From: Denitrobaculum sp965232285
GTDB taxonomy: Bacteria > Pseudomonadota > Alphaproteobacteria > Kiloniellales > Kiloniellaceae
DNA length: 64,000 nucleotides
NCBI GenBank assembly: GCA_965232285.1
Contig: CBDDPL010000004.1
Coordinates: 4,092,001-4,156,000 of the forward strand
Direction of reading: 5' to 3'
Shown here: positions 52,152 through 61,158 of the stretch, one piece after another
Position numbering within the stretch: the first letter of the stretch is position 1
Layout of the letters: the number at the start of each line of letters is the position of its first letter
Position numbers and translations under genes: made by a program
The notes under the pieces: generated by a model
The model's input: the letters and a program-made list of their open reading frames with translations, nothing else
What the model was told of the DNA's origin: nothing
The model's database searches: none

Positions 52152-54202
52152 GCTTCTTCCTCTCTCATTCTGATCAGGGCATCCGCGGCAAACGCGCCCT
52201 GCCCCGCCGCACGGACCATCAGCGGATTAACCTCAAGCTCCTCCAGCCCTGCCGCGTTGGCAAGACCGAAGGCCTGAATGGCTTGAATGGCGGCGATAGT
52301 CGCGGGCAAATCCGCCGCGGGGCCGCCCCGCCAGCCCTTCAGCAGGCGTGACAGCTTTAATCCTGACAATGCCGCTTCGATATCGGCCTGGCTTGCCGGC
52401 AGCATCAGGACCGCCGTATCTTCCAGCAACTCCGCGAAAACGCCGCCGGCGCCAAGCAGCAGATGCAGCCCGAAGGCCGGATCTCGCCGCAGCCCTACGA
52501 TCAACTCTGCCACTGGCGCATCAATCATACGCTCGACCAGAACCGCCTCGCCGAGCGGGCTCAAGCGATCGAAGGCTGCCCGGACCTCGGCTTCTTCCCG
52601 GAGGTTCAAGAACACGGCACCGGCTTCGGTCTTATGCGCCAGCTCCGCATGCACCGCTTTCATCGCGACGCTCCCGAAACCCGCTGCGGCTGTGACGGCC
52701 GTCTCCATGTCCCGGCAAAGACAGGCCTCCGGCACCGAAAGACCATGCTGCGCAAGAGCTTCCTTGGCCCGCACCTCGTCCCAGGAGACGACCTTACCCG
52801 GCGTGGCTGCCGAACTCAGAACATCGCCGGGGCATGCCTGCCCGATGGCAGCCGCGGCCGCCACCGCGATCAGGGCTTCCTCGACACCCAGCAGCGGCAA
52901 AATGCCCCGCGCTATCATGCCCGCAGCACGATCTGCCGGCAGGCATTCCGGCAGGGTCGCAATCACCGCTGCGCGCGCGCCCGTTTCTTCCGCCGCCGCG
53001 GCGAGCGCGTCGACCGTGACATCCCAGGCCTGGGCATCCGCCGCCTCCTGGGGAAAGTCGAGAACCAGCGCCGTGACCGCCTGCCGCCCCTGCATCACCG
53101 CAGTGAAGGTCTCGGTCAGGCGCGCTTCATCGCCCCAGTCGAAGGTGTGGTAGTCGAAGGGATTGGAGACTGTGACCAGGGGTTTGACCGTGGCGCGGAT
53201 GCGCGCCTTTTCCTTCTCGTCAAACTCGGGCATCGGCACGCCGAGGCGCTCCGCGCTGTCGGCCATGATCGAGGCTTCCCCGCCGGAACAGGACATGGAG
53301 ACCAGATCCGCGGAGGGCAAAGCACCCCAGAGATGCAGCAGCTTCAAGCTCTCCAGGAAGCCGGGAACCGACGGCACCCGGGCCAGGCCGAGCCGCCGGA
53401 AGTAAGCATCCGCGACGCTGTCGGCACCGGCCAGCGAAGCCGTGTGAGACAGCGTCAGCGCCGCAGCCTGCGCAGAGCCGCCGGACTTCATCACCACGAT
53501 CGGCTTGCCCGCCCCACGGGCTTCTGCCACCGCTGAGGCAAAGGCTTCCGGATCGCCGATACCCTCGATATGCAGGCCGATGGCGCTGACCCGAGAATCG
53601 GCCGCCAGGGTCCGAATCACCTCGGCCATACCGACCATGGCCTGGTTGCCCAGCGTCAGCATGTAGGCGATCGGGAGCCCACGCCGCTGCATGGTCAGGT
53701 TGATGGCGAGGTTCGAGGACTGTGTGACGATGGCGACACCTCGCCCGACCCGCTGGCCGCCATGAACGTCGGGCCAGAGCAAGGAACCGTCCAGGTAGTT
53801 GATCAAGCCGTAGCAGTTCGGTCCGATGATCGGCATAGGACCAGCGGCTTCGACCAGGCGCTCCTGCAGCTCCGCGCCCTCTGTGCCGACCTCGGCAAAG
53901 CCCGACGCGAAGCAGATCGCGCCGCCCGCGCCCTTTTCCCTCAAGGCAGCCACCATTTCCAGGGTCAGATGGCAGTTGACGCCCAGAAAGGCGACATCCG
54001 GCGAGCCCGGCAAGTCCTCGACCGAGCGGTAACAGGGCAGGCCCTGCATCTCCGGCTTTTCCGGATGCACCGGCCAGATCTCGCCGGCGAACTCCATACG
54101 CCGGCATTGATCGATCACGGCACGCGCCCAGGAACCGCCCAGCACGGCGATGCTGCGCGGCCGCAGCAGCCTGGTCAGATCCTTCCTGGAAGATGACGGC
54201 AT
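52148..54202 (-). CDS. NDP-forming acyl-CoA synthetase (acetate-CoA ligase family)
   Basis: The 684-residue protein joins an N-terminal CoA-binding domain (SIAVLGGSWARAVIDQ), a succinyl-CoA-synthetase-like flavodoxin part with the phospho-His candidate in LTLSHTASLAGAD, and a C-terminal ATP-grasp domain (EAGAVFLNLREEAEVRAAFDRL, LEELEVNPLMVRA). Such enzymes couple acyl-CoA formation to NTP hydrolysis to NDP. The ATG at 54202 (MPSSSRKDL) was chosen over the frame to 54334, which runs into the dehydrogenase gene. It lies between the dehydrogenase and the hydratase genes. Confidence 0.88.
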   Translation of the reverse strand: MPSSSRKDLTRLLRPRSIAVLGGSWARAVIDQCRRMEFAGEIWPVHPEKPEMQGLPCYRSVEDLPGSPDVAFLGVNCHLTLEMVAALREKGAGGAICFASGFAEVGTEGAELQERLVEAAGPMPIIGPNCYGLINYLDGSLLWPDVHGGQRVGRGVAIVTQSSNLAINLTMQRRGLPIAYMLTLGNQAMVGMAEVIRTLAADSRVSAIGLHIEGIGDPEAFASAVAEARGAGKPIVVMKSGGSAQAAALTLSHTASLAGADSVADAYFRRLGLARVPSVPGFLESLKLLHLWGALPSADLVSMSCSGGEASIMADSAERLGVPMPEFDEKEKARIRATVKPLVTVSNPFDYHTFDWGDEARLTETFTAVMQGRQAVTALVLDFPQEAADAQAWDVTVDALAAAAEETGARAAVIATLPECLPADRAAGMIARGILPLLGVEEALIAVAAAAAIGQACPGDVLSSAATPGKVVSWDEVRAKEALAQHGLSVPEACLCRDMETAVTAAAGFGSVAMKAVHAELAHKTEAGAVFLNLREEAEVRAAFDRLSPLGEAVLVERMIDAPVAELIVGLRRDPAFGLHLLLGAGGVFAELLEDTAVLMLPASQADIEAALSGLKLSRLLKGWRGGPAADLPATIAAIQAIQAFGLANAAGLEELEVNPLMVRAAGQGAFAADALIRMREEEA

Positions 54203-54215
54203 GACGACACTGTCC

Positions 54216-55376
54216 TCAGGCGCCGAGACGGCGCAGGATATCGCGGCTGATAATGTGGCGCTGGATCTCGGAGGTGCCGTCCCAGATGCGCTCGACCCGC
54301 GCGTCGCGCCAGAAACGCGCCAGCGGCAGGTCATCCATCAGGCCCATACCGCCGTAGATCTGGATCGCCTCGTCCGTGACCCGCGCCAGCATCTCGCTGG
54401 CGTAGAGCTTGGCCGATGCAATCTCCCGGTTGGCTTCCAGGCCCTCATCCAGGCGCCAGGCGGCGGCCAGGGTCAGCCAGTCGGCCGCATCGATCTCGGT
54501 GACCATATCCGCCAGTTTGAAACTGACCCCCTGGAATTTACCGATCTGCTGCCCGAACTGTTTCCGCTCTGCGGCGTAGGAGGTGGCGTAATCGAAGACC
54601 CGCCGGGCCCGGCCCACGCACATGGCTGCGACCGTGATCCGCGTTGCATAGAGCCAGGTGTTCATGACCTCAAAGCCGCCGTCGACCTCGCCCAGGACCT
54701 GTCCGTTGGGCAGACGGCAGTCGTCGAAAGTTAGGATGACGTTGTCGTAACCACTGTGGGAGACGGAGTTGTATCCGGGCAGCACCTCGAAGCCCGGGTG
54801 GCCGCGATCGACCAGGAAGCAGGTGATGCGTTTCTTCGGCCCCTTGGGCGTCTGATCCTCACCGGTCGCCAGGAAGACGATGAAGAAATCAGCGTGGGTG
54901 CCGCCGGAGATGAAATGCTTGGTGCCGTTGACGACCCAGTCATCCCCGTCCCGGCGCGCGAAGGCCTTCATCCCGCGCACGTCGGAGCCGGCGTCCGGCT
55001 CCGTCATGGCCAGCGCATCCATCTTCTCGCCGCGCACGGCCGGCAGCAGGTAGCGTTCCCTCTGCTCGCCCTCACAGGCCATCAGGATATTCTGCGGCCG
55101 GCCCCAGAAGTGGTTGAGCGCCATGGAAGCCCGGCCTAGCTCCCGCTCGAGCAGCGCGAAATCCAGGTGTCCCAGGCCGCCGCCGCCGACTTCCACGGGG
55201 AAGTTCGGAGCGTAGAAGCCCAGATCGATCACCTTGCGCTTGATCTCCTCGGCGATCTCAGCCGGCACTTCGCCCAGCTTTTCGACCTTGTCTTCATGGG
55301 GATAGATCTCGCGCTCGACGAAGCTGCGCACGGTCTCCACGATCATCTGCTGTTCTTGGGTGAGCCCGAACTGCAT
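54216..55376 (-). CDS. Acyl-CoA dehydrogenase
   Basis: The 386-residue flavoenzyme shows AMTEPDAGSDVRGMKAFARR (FAD- and substrate-binding region), GTKHFISGGTHADFFIV, RKQFGQQIGKFQGVSF and the C-terminal YGGMGLMDDLPLARFWRDAR with the GTSEIQR motif. It catalyses the alpha,beta-dehydrogenation of an acyl-CoA in the cytoplasm. It is the first gene of the operon and lies divergent from the GlxA-type regulator. Confidence 0.93.
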   Translation of the reverse strand: MQFGLTQEQQMIVETVRSFVEREIYPHEDKVEKLGEVPAEIAEEIKRKVIDLGFYAPNFPVEVGGGGLGHLDFALLERELGRASMALNHFWGRPQNILMACEGEQRERYLLPAVRGEKMDALAMTEPDAGSDVRGMKAFARRDGDDWVVNGTKHFISGGTHADFFIVFLATGEDQTPKGPKKRITCFLVDRGHPGFEVLPGYNSVSHSGYDNVILTFDDCRLPNGQVLGEVDGGFEVMNTWLYATRITVAAMCVGRARRVFDYATSYAAERKQFGQQIGKFQGVSFKLADMVTEIDAADWLTLAAAWRLDEGLEANREIASAKLYASEMLARVTDEAIQIYGGMGLMDDLPLARFWRDARVERIWDGTSEIQRHIISRDILRRLGA

Positions 55377-55483
55377 CTATCCTCTCCTCGGTTTGAGCGC
55401 ACAAAGAAAGCGCGAACCCTGGTTCCAATGCCGGATTCATGCTTTACTTTTCTCGAAGCAAATTTAACACTTTCCGAAATGAC

Positions 55484-56461
55484 ATGACGATCTTTGCCGA
55501 AGCCGGCGCGGACCGGGAAAAGCCGTTGGAACTGGAACTCCTGCTGCTGCCGGACACCTCCATGCTGCTGCTGGCCGCCATTGTCGAGCCTCTGCGCGGC
55601 GCCAACCGTCTGGCCAACCGGCAGGTCTATAGCTGGCGTCTCACCTCATCGGACGGGGCCGCTGTCACCACCATCTCCGGCTTTCCCATCGCCGTCTCCG
55701 GCGCTTTCGATCCTGCGGCCGCGCGTGACGCCCTGATCGTCATTGCCGGCTACAACATCGAGACCCATGCCACACGGGAGCTGATTGGCCGGCTGCGGCA
55801 GGCCGGCCGGGGCCCGGCGGAGATCGGCGGCGTGGAGTCGGGCGCCTGGCTGCTGGCCATGGCCGGCCTGCTCGACGGCCGGCGCGCCACCACCCATTGG
55901 GAAGACCTGGAAGCCTTCGAGACGCGCTTTCCGCAGATCCTCGTCCAGGCCGACCGCTTCGTCATCGACGGCAACCGCTTCACCACGGGCGGCGCAACGC
56001 CGGCCCTCGACATGACCCTGGAACTGATCCGCCGGCGGCAGGGGCAGGCCCTCGCCATGGAGGTGGCCAGCCTCTTCATCTACGAGGACAGCAGTCTGCC
56101 CAGTGACCCACAGCGCAGTCTTTCCCTCGGGCAGCTCGCCAGGCGGGAACCGCGCGTTGCGGCCGCTGTACGTCTTATGGAAAGCCATATCGAAGATCCC
56201 CTGACCATCAGTCAGATCGCCGGGATCGTCGGCCTCAGCAGCCGGCGGCTCGAAACCCTGTTCAAAGACTCACTTGGCCAGCGGCCGCGCGACTACTACC
56301 TGGCCTATCGCCTGAATGCCGCGAGGCGCCAACTGATCGCCGGCAGCGGCAGCAGCATCCAGATCGCCACCTCCTGCGGCTTCAACTCCGCAGCAGCCTT
56401 TTCCCGCGCCTATCGCCGGCGGTTTGGCGAGAGCCCCAGCGAGACCCGGCGCTCTGCGTAG
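55484..56461 (+). CDS. GlxA-type AraC regulator (DJ-1/PfpI + HTH)
   Basis: The 325-residue regulator joins an N-terminal DJ-1/PfpI-like domain (ELELLLLPDTSMLLLAAIVEPL, IGGVESGAWLLAMAGLLDGR with a Glu-Ser-Gly elbow) to two C-terminal AraC helix-turn-helix motifs (ISQIAGIVGLSSRRLETLF and IATSCGFNSAAAFSRAYRRRFG). Relatives such as CdhR and GbdR control carnitine and betaine catabolism. It is divergent from the acyl-CoA operon, which it probably activates. The ATG at 55484 was preferred to 55439 because the sequence between is AT-rich and promoter-like; neither has a strong Shine-Dalgarno. Confidence 0.83.
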   Translation: MTIFAEAGADREKPLELELLLLPDTSMLLLAAIVEPLRGANRLANRQVYSWRLTSSDGAAVTTISGFPIAVSGAFDPAAARDALIVIAGYNIETHATRELIGRLRQAGRGPAEIGGVESGAWLLAMAGLLDGRRATTHWEDLEAFETRFPQILVQADRFVIDGNRFTTGGATPALDMTLELIRRRQGQALAMEVASLFIYEDSSLPSDPQRSLSLGQLARREPRVAAAVRLMESHIEDPLTISQIAGIVGLSSRRLETLFKDSLGQRPRDYYLAYRLNAARRQLIAGSGSSIQIATSCGFNSAAAFSRAYRRRFGESPSETRRSA

Positions 56462-56467
56462 CAGCGC

Positions 56468-57067
56468 TTACTCAGCTTTGCCGCGAAACCTCTCGGTCTT
56501 AGTCCGGTTGCCGCAGGTATTCATACGGCACCAGCGCCGCCCCCGGCCCCGCCCGTGATCGAGAAACAGCCCCGTGCAGCGGCCACATTCCCGCAGACGG
56601 CTCAAATCCTGCCGCGACATCAGATCCCAGACCGCCAAAGCGACGCGCGCGCGGAGCAGCTTCAGTTCGAAGGCTTCCGGGCTGACGCGCCAGCCAAAGG
56701 AGGCCTCGTCCCGTTCCAGCCTGGCTGCGGCGAGCGCCCACTTGATTTCCGACTCCACGCTCGCGGCCAGCTCTTCATCCGGGCTCCGCTTCGCGGCGAG
56801 ATCACTGAGAAGGCCCCAGAGCGCTTCCCGGAAACGATGCAACGCCGTCAGTTCCTCCTCGTCGCTGGCGCCTTCCGCCAACAACTTGACTTCGTCGGCA
56901 CTTAAGAGCCCCGCTGCCCGCGCCCAGGCAAAAGCCGCCGTCCAGTCTGGGATGGCCTCCATCGACCGCCTCTTGTCGACGTCGTCGAGGGTATTCACGA
57001 AGTCGAGGGCGGCGTGCCCACCGAAGAATCCGAACTTTTGCCAGAAGTGCTCCGCCATAAAAACCAT
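56468..57067 (-). CDS. CGNR zinc-finger domain transcriptional regulator
   Basis: The 199-residue protein has the ABATE-type N-terminal domain (FGGHAALDFVNTL) and the C-terminal CGNR zinc finger with Cys-x-x-Cys (CGRCTGLFLDHGRGRGRRWC) and the eponymous MNTCGNRTKTERFR. The family is predicted to act as stress-responsive regulators. The start is uncertain: 57067 or the ATG at 57058. An inverted repeat ACCGC/GCGGT (57070-57074 with 57081-57085) sits directly upstream and may be an operator. It is divergent from the alpha/beta hydrolase, the probable target. Confidence 0.83.
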   Translation of the reverse strand: MVFMAEHFWQKFGFFGGHAALDFVNTLDDVDKRRSMEAIPDWTAAFAWARAAGLLSADEVKLLAEGASDEEELTALHRFREALWGLLSDLAAKRSPDEELAASVESEIKWALAAARLERDEASFGWRVSPEAFELKLLRARVALAVWDLMSRQDLSRLRECGRCTGLFLDHGRGRGRRWCRMNTCGNRTKTERFRGKAE

Positions 57068-57148
57068 TTACCGCAAAAAAGCGGTTGCATCCAGCCTGAT
57101 TCGAAATAACCTATTAAAAGCTATTTAATGGTTACAAGGAGAGATGCA

Positions 57149-57955
57149 ATGCTTCCGCTCGACAACAGCTTTACCTTCAGAGGACAGCAGGTGGCCTGGG
57201 GTTCGATTGGCGAGGGAGATCCGCTCGTTCTGATTCACGGCTTTCCCTGGTCATCCCAAGCCTGGCGGCGCATCGCGCCCTGGCTGGCAGAACGGCGGTC
57301 GGTCTACTACTTCGATATGCTCGGCACCGGCCAGTCAGAGAAGTCCGATGGCCAGGCGGTCTCACCGGCGGTTCAGAACGACCTGCTGGCAGCCTTGATC
57401 GAGCAGTGGTCGCTCGATTGTCCTGAGGTCGCCGCCCATGATTTCGGCGGCCTCGCGGCCCTGCGCGGGCACTACGTGAACGGCCTGCGTTATCGGAAGC
57501 TCACGCTGATCGACGCCGTCGCCGTCTTGCCCTCCGGCTCACCCTTCTTCGCCCATGTCCGAGAGCATGAACAGGCCTTCGCCGGCCTGCCGGCTTATGC
57601 CCACGACGCCCTCTTCCGGGCTTACATCCAGCGCGCGGCGCGGCAGAAACTGCGCGAAGAGGCCATTGAGATCTACGCCCGGCCCTGGCGGGGCGCCGCC
57701 GGACAACCGGCCTTTTACCGCCAGATCGCCCAATCCGGCGACCAGTACATCGAAGAAGTTCAAAGCCGCTACGGGCCGATGGACTGCGAAGTGAACCTCG
57801 TCTGGGGCGAAGAGGATGAATTCATCCCGCTCGAGCAGGGTAAAGAAGTCGCAGCAGCGCTTTCGGCCGACAGGCTCACAAGGGTCCCAGGCGCCGGTCA
57901 CCTTATCCAGGAGGATGCGCCGGAAGCGGTGGTGGCCGCTTTACTTGTAGACTGA
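57149..57955 (+). CDS. Alpha/beta hydrolase with Asp nucleophile
   Basis: The 268-residue protein has the oxyanion motif LIHGFPWSSQAWR, the nucleophile elbow AHDFGG with Asp instead of Ser, and the catalytic His in GAGHLIQED. An Asp nucleophile is the hallmark of haloalkane or haloacetate dehalogenases and epoxide hydrolases (family knowledge). The second acid is probably the Asp/Glu of WGEEDEFIP. The ATG at 57149 is preceded by AAGGAGA, fixing the start. It is divergent from the CGNR regulator. Confidence 0.85.
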   Translation: MLPLDNSFTFRGQQVAWGSIGEGDPLVLIHGFPWSSQAWRRIAPWLAERRSVYYFDMLGTGQSEKSDGQAVSPAVQNDLLAALIEQWSLDCPEVAAHDFGGLAALRGHYVNGLRYRKLTLIDAVAVLPSGSPFFAHVREHEQAFAGLPAYAHDALFRAYIQRAARQKLREEAIEIYARPWRGAAGQPAFYRQIAQSGDQYIEEVQSRYGPMDCEVNLVWGEEDEFIPLEQGKEVAAALSADRLTRVPGAGHLIQEDAPEAVVAALLVD

Positions 57956-57966
57956 AGAGGGGAGAA

Positions 57967-58042
<76 letters not shown>

Positions 58043-58217
58043 GCCGCCGCGATGCCGCGGACGAGGGCTTATAGAAAATGTGCCGCCGTCTGTCCAGAGC
58101 AAAAGCCGGGATTTGGCGCTTTCGTGACAAGGGATTTTGCCGCCCCGCTTTCACATACCGCGCCGCAGTCTGCAAAGCGGCAAAAATCCACGCAAAAGAC
58201 CGGCCTTCGGCCCTTAT

Positions 58218-58445
58218 TCAGTAACCATCACCATCATCGAGGGAGCCATCGGACGGCCGCTCTTCCGTGGGGATACGATAGCCTTCCTTAAACCAGCGCC
58301 CGAGATCGATATCGGCGCAACGCTTAGAGCAAAAGGGGCGGTACTTCGGCTCTACCGGATTTTCGCAGATCGGGCAGCGGCCGGCGGTTTTGATCTCATG
58401 CACCGGCCCGGCGAGGGATTGGGGTTGTTTGGAATCTTCGGTCAT
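58218..58445 (-). CDS. yacG: DNA gyrase inhibitor YacG
   Basis: The 75-residue zinc protein has the four-Cys pattern CPICENPVEPKYRPFCSKRC and ADIDLGRWFKEGYRIP. YacG binds GyrB and inhibits gyrase in E. coli. It follows rng after nine bases in a conserved alphaproteobacterial order. Confidence 0.93.
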   Translation of the reverse strand: MTEDSKQPQSLAGPVHEIKTAGRCPICENPVEPKYRPFCSKRCADIDLGRWFKEGYRIPTEERPSDGSLDDGDGY

Positions 58446-58454
58446 GAATGACTC

Positions 58455-59696
58455 CTAGCGCCGATGAACCAGAACCTCAACCACTCCGGTTTCCTTTTGC
58501 GCTTCCTGCAGCCGGATCGCCTGCCCGAGACGCGCTTCCACAACCTCTCTCGCCTCGGCCGCGGCGCCATCGCGCAAAACGGAAAGAACCGCCGGAACAG
58601 CCCGGATTTCCAGCGCGCAGTCGGGTGCGCTCTCAGCCTCGCGCCGAACCCCGCGCAGAGCCTCGAATGCCAGGGTCACAGCATCCCGCCGGCGCCCGGA
58701 GCCCTGCTCGCCCGCCGGCTCGGTCAGGATTTCCGACAACGTGGGCGCACCGCGACGCCGGGTCATCTCCAGCAAACCAGAGGCGGACATCCCCATGACC
58801 TGACTCGGCTCGTCATCTGCCGCCAGCGCGCCACGCAGCGCCGCAATTACCTGATCCCGGGCGCGCCGCTCCTTCATTTCGAGAAAATCGATCACGATCA
58901 GCCCTGAAAGCGCCCGCAGGCGGAGTTGCCGCGCGATCTCCGTAACGGCCTCCAGATTGACGGCGAGCGCCTGAACCTGGGCCGGGCCGCCGCCACTCAT
59001 GCGCCCCAGATTGACGTCGATCGCCGTCAGGGTCCGCACCGGCTCGATCAGGAGCGAGCCGCCGCCCGGTAGCGGCACCTCGGGGCTCAGAAGCGCCTCG
59101 ACCTGCTCCTCCACGCCCTCGCGCTCGAACAGCGGACTGAGCCCCGGGTCAAAGGCCAGGAGGGCCCCGGCCTCCTGGCCGGCCAGCCTGCCCTTCAGTT
59201 CCTTGTAGAGGCCGCTGTCATCGACGAGGATGGCTTCGAGGCCGTCCAGCCGGGCGATCAGGCGCGGCAATGGGTCGTCGCCCTGGGCCAGAAGCGAGGG
59301 GACGGCGGCCTCTCCCACCAGGCCCTCCAGATCCTCGGGCGGATTGGCGATGCGCGCGGTCAGACGCGCACCCTTGTCTTCACTGGCCTCCCGCACGACC
59401 CGGACGGTCACTGCGTCACCTACGGCCAGGGCGCGGCCCAGTTGCTTGCGGCCCGGCGCCTCGCCGCGCGGCAGGAGCCCGGGAGCCTCCAACCCGATAT
59501 CGACGAAAGCCGCATCCAGGCCGGCACTGATCTCCATCACCCGCCCGCGATAGATGTTGCCCAGCAGGCGCGGCCGGTCGGCCCGGAGGATCAGAAGCTC
59601 TTCGAGACGGTCGGCGCGGAGACAGGCGGCTCGCAGTTCCCCGGGCAGTGCCGAGATCACCAGCCGCGCAGGCTCCATCGCGACCGGCGTTGTCAT
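58455..59696 (-). CDS. rng: Ribonuclease E/G-family protein
   Basis: The 413-residue protein has an S1-like RNA-binding domain (NIYRGRVMEISAGLDAAFVD), and the DNase-I-like catalytic region with LTAIDVNLGR and IVIDFLEMK, matching the metal-binding acids of RNase E/G. The Cys-x-x-Cys zinc link that follows in RNase E (near RRRGAP here) is absent. Such shortened forms are usual next to yacG in Alphaproteobacteria. The ATG at 59696 overlaps the maf stop by four bases; the frame to 59837 is inside maf. Confidence 0.87.
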   Translation of the reverse strand: MTTPVAMEPARLVISALPGELRAACLRADRLEELLILRADRPRLLGNIYRGRVMEISAGLDAAFVDIGLEAPGLLPRGEAPGRKQLGRALAVGDAVTVRVVREASEDKGARLTARIANPPEDLEGLVGEAAVPSLLAQGDDPLPRLIARLDGLEAILVDDSGLYKELKGRLAGQEAGALLAFDPGLSPLFEREGVEEQVEALLSPEVPLPGGGSLLIEPVRTLTAIDVNLGRMSGGGPAQVQALAVNLEAVTEIARQLRLRALSGLIVIDFLEMKERRARDQVIAALRGALAADDEPSQVMGMSASGLLEMTRRRGAPTLSEILTEPAGEQGSGRRRDAVTLAFEALRGVRREAESAPDCALEIRAVPAVLSVLRDGAAAEAREVVEARLGQAIRLQEAQKETGVVEVLVHRR

Positions 59697-60277
59697 GGTG
59701 TGAAGCCCGAACCCGTCAGCAGCGCCGTGGTCTCGGCCAATGGCAGTCCGACCACGTTGGAATAGGATCCGTTGATCGACGGGATAAAGGCCGCGGCACG
59801 GCCCTGGATGGCATAGCCGCCCGCCTTGCCTTCCCACTCGCCGCTGTCCAGATAGGCTTGGATTTCATCCGGGTGCAGGCGCTTGAAGATCACGGCAGTG
59901 ACCACAAGCCGCCAGCGCAGCCGGCCGTCGGGGTCGATCAGCGCCACCCCGCCCATGACCTTATGCCGCCGGCCGGACAAAAGCTCCAGGCAACTGCGGG
60001 CATCCGCGAGATCTTCGGCTTTGGGCAGGATACGGCGCCCGACCGCCACGACCGTGTCGGCCGCCAGGACGAAGCCGCCGCTGTGCTGCGAGGCCACCGC
60101 CAGGGCCTTTTCCTGCGCCATCCGCCGCGCATAGTCGGCCGGCAGTTCGCGCGGCCGCGCGGCCTCGTCGATATCCGCCGGGTTGACGGAATCGGGCGCG
60201 ATGCCGACCTGACGCAGCAGATCGAGCCGCCGCGGCGAGGCGGAAGCCAATATTAATGGGACAGACCGCTCGGCCAC
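59693..60277 (-). CDS. maf: Maf-like nucleotide pyrophosphatase
   Basis: The 194-residue protein has the Maf signature SASPRRLDLLRQVG, the DEAARP loop, VLAADTVVAV and GGYAIQGRAAAFIPSINGSYSNVVGLP. Maf proteins hydrolyse non-canonical or dTTP/UTP nucleotides and are thought to act as house-cleaning enzymes. It follows infA after 14 bases and overlaps rng by four bases. Confidence 0.94.
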   Translation of the reverse strand: MAERSVPLILASASPRRLDLLRQVGIAPDSVNPADIDEAARPRELPADYARRMAQEKALAVASQHSGGFVLAADTVVAVGRRILPKAEDLADARSCLELLSGRRHKVMGGVALIDPDGRLRWRLVVTAVIFKRLHPDEIQAYLDSGEWEGKAGGYAIQGRAAAFIPSINGSYSNVVGLPLAETTALLTGSGFTP

Positions 60278-60291
60278 CGCCGGGGTCCGGT

Positions 60292-60510
60292 TTATTTGAA
60301 TCGGAAGGTGATACGGCCCTTGGTCAGGTCGTAGGGCGTCATCTCGACGTTGACGCGGTCCCCGGCCAGCACGCGGATGCGGTGTTTGCGCATCTTGCCG
60401 GCGGTGTGCGCCAATACTTCATGGTCGTTGTCGAGCTTCACGCGAAACATCGCGTTCGGCAGCAGTTCGAGCACTGTGCCCTGAAACTCTAAGAGGTCTT
60501 CCTTCGCCAT
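60292..60510 (-). CDS. infA: Translation initiation factor IF-1
   Basis: The 72-residue OB-fold protein is nearly canonical: MAKEDLLEFQGTVLELLPNA at the start, HTAGKMRKHRIRVLAGDRV in the middle, and GRITFRFK at the end. It binds the 30S A site during initiation. A sigma-70-type promoter lies upstream. Confidence 0.98.
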   Translation of the reverse strand: MAKEDLLEFQGTVLELLPNAMFRVKLDNDHEVLAHTAGKMRKHRIRVLAGDRVNVEMTPYDLTKGRITFRFK

Positions 60511-60632
60511 TCACTCCGCTTTCCGCTGTTGCGGTCTTAAGTCTTTCGGGCACCGCACCTTGCGGTCCCCTTGCGACAACTGCGCGACGGCGGCCTATAT
60601 AAAGGAAGTTAACGCCGCCGTCGAGCGCGCGG

Positions 60633-60661
60633 ATCATATACAGATCCCTCGAAATCTTCAA
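60633..60661 (-). promoter_or_regulatory. Candidate sigma-70 promoter for infA
   Basis: On the minus strand TTGAAG (plus 60656-60661) is followed by a 17-base spacer and TATGAT (plus 60633-60638), about 120 bases before infA. The match to the sigma-70 consensus with optimal spacing is good. Confidence 0.55.
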
Positions 60662-60708
60662 ATCGTAAGAAAAGCAGGCCGGATTTGCCTCTTTCGACCT
60701 CAAAAGAG

Positions 60709-61152
60709 CTAGAAACTCGGCTTCAAGTCCAAGGTGAAGCGGTCGGTGATCCGCTTGAGAAGCTGATCCCTGACCTGCCGATAGGCCTCCAGACGCACCT
60801 CACGATTGCCTTCCACGATCGAAGGATCGAAGGTATTCCAGAACTCGACCTCGCAGGCCATGGTCCGGGTCAATTCCACGGCCTTGTGCTGGGCTTCCGG
60901 CGACAGCGAGATGATCAAGTCGAAAGAGGTGTCTTCCAGCGTATCGAAGGTCTTCGCCTTGTGCCGGGACAGGTCGATGCCGATTTCGTCCATCACCTCG
61001 ATGGCAAAACCATCCAGCTCACCCCCGCGCACACCCGCGGAATCCACATAAATCCTGTGACCCAGCAGGTGCTTCAGGATGGATTCCGCCATCGGCGAGC
61101 GCACGGCGTTCATCGTACAGGAAAAAAGGACGGCATCGGGCAGATCGCGCAT
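60709..61152 (-). CDS. Low-molecular-weight phosphotyrosine-phosphatase-like protein
   Basis: The 147-residue protein has the CX5R loop CTMNAVRS near the N-terminus and the general-acid Asp in FWNTFDPS, as in LMW phosphatases and arsenate reductases. In Alphaproteobacteria it is regularly encoded between UPF0262 and infA; its substrate there is not settled. It lies six bases after the UPF0262 gene. Confidence 0.87.
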   Translation of the reverse strand: MRDLPDAVLFSCTMNAVRSPMAESILKHLLGHRIYVDSAGVRGGELDGFAIEVMDEIGIDLSRHKAKTFDTLEDTSFDLIISLSPEAQHKAVELTRTMACEVEFWNTFDPSIVEGNREVRLEAYRQVRDQLLKRITDRFTLDLKPSF

Positions 61153-61158
61153 GCGCGA

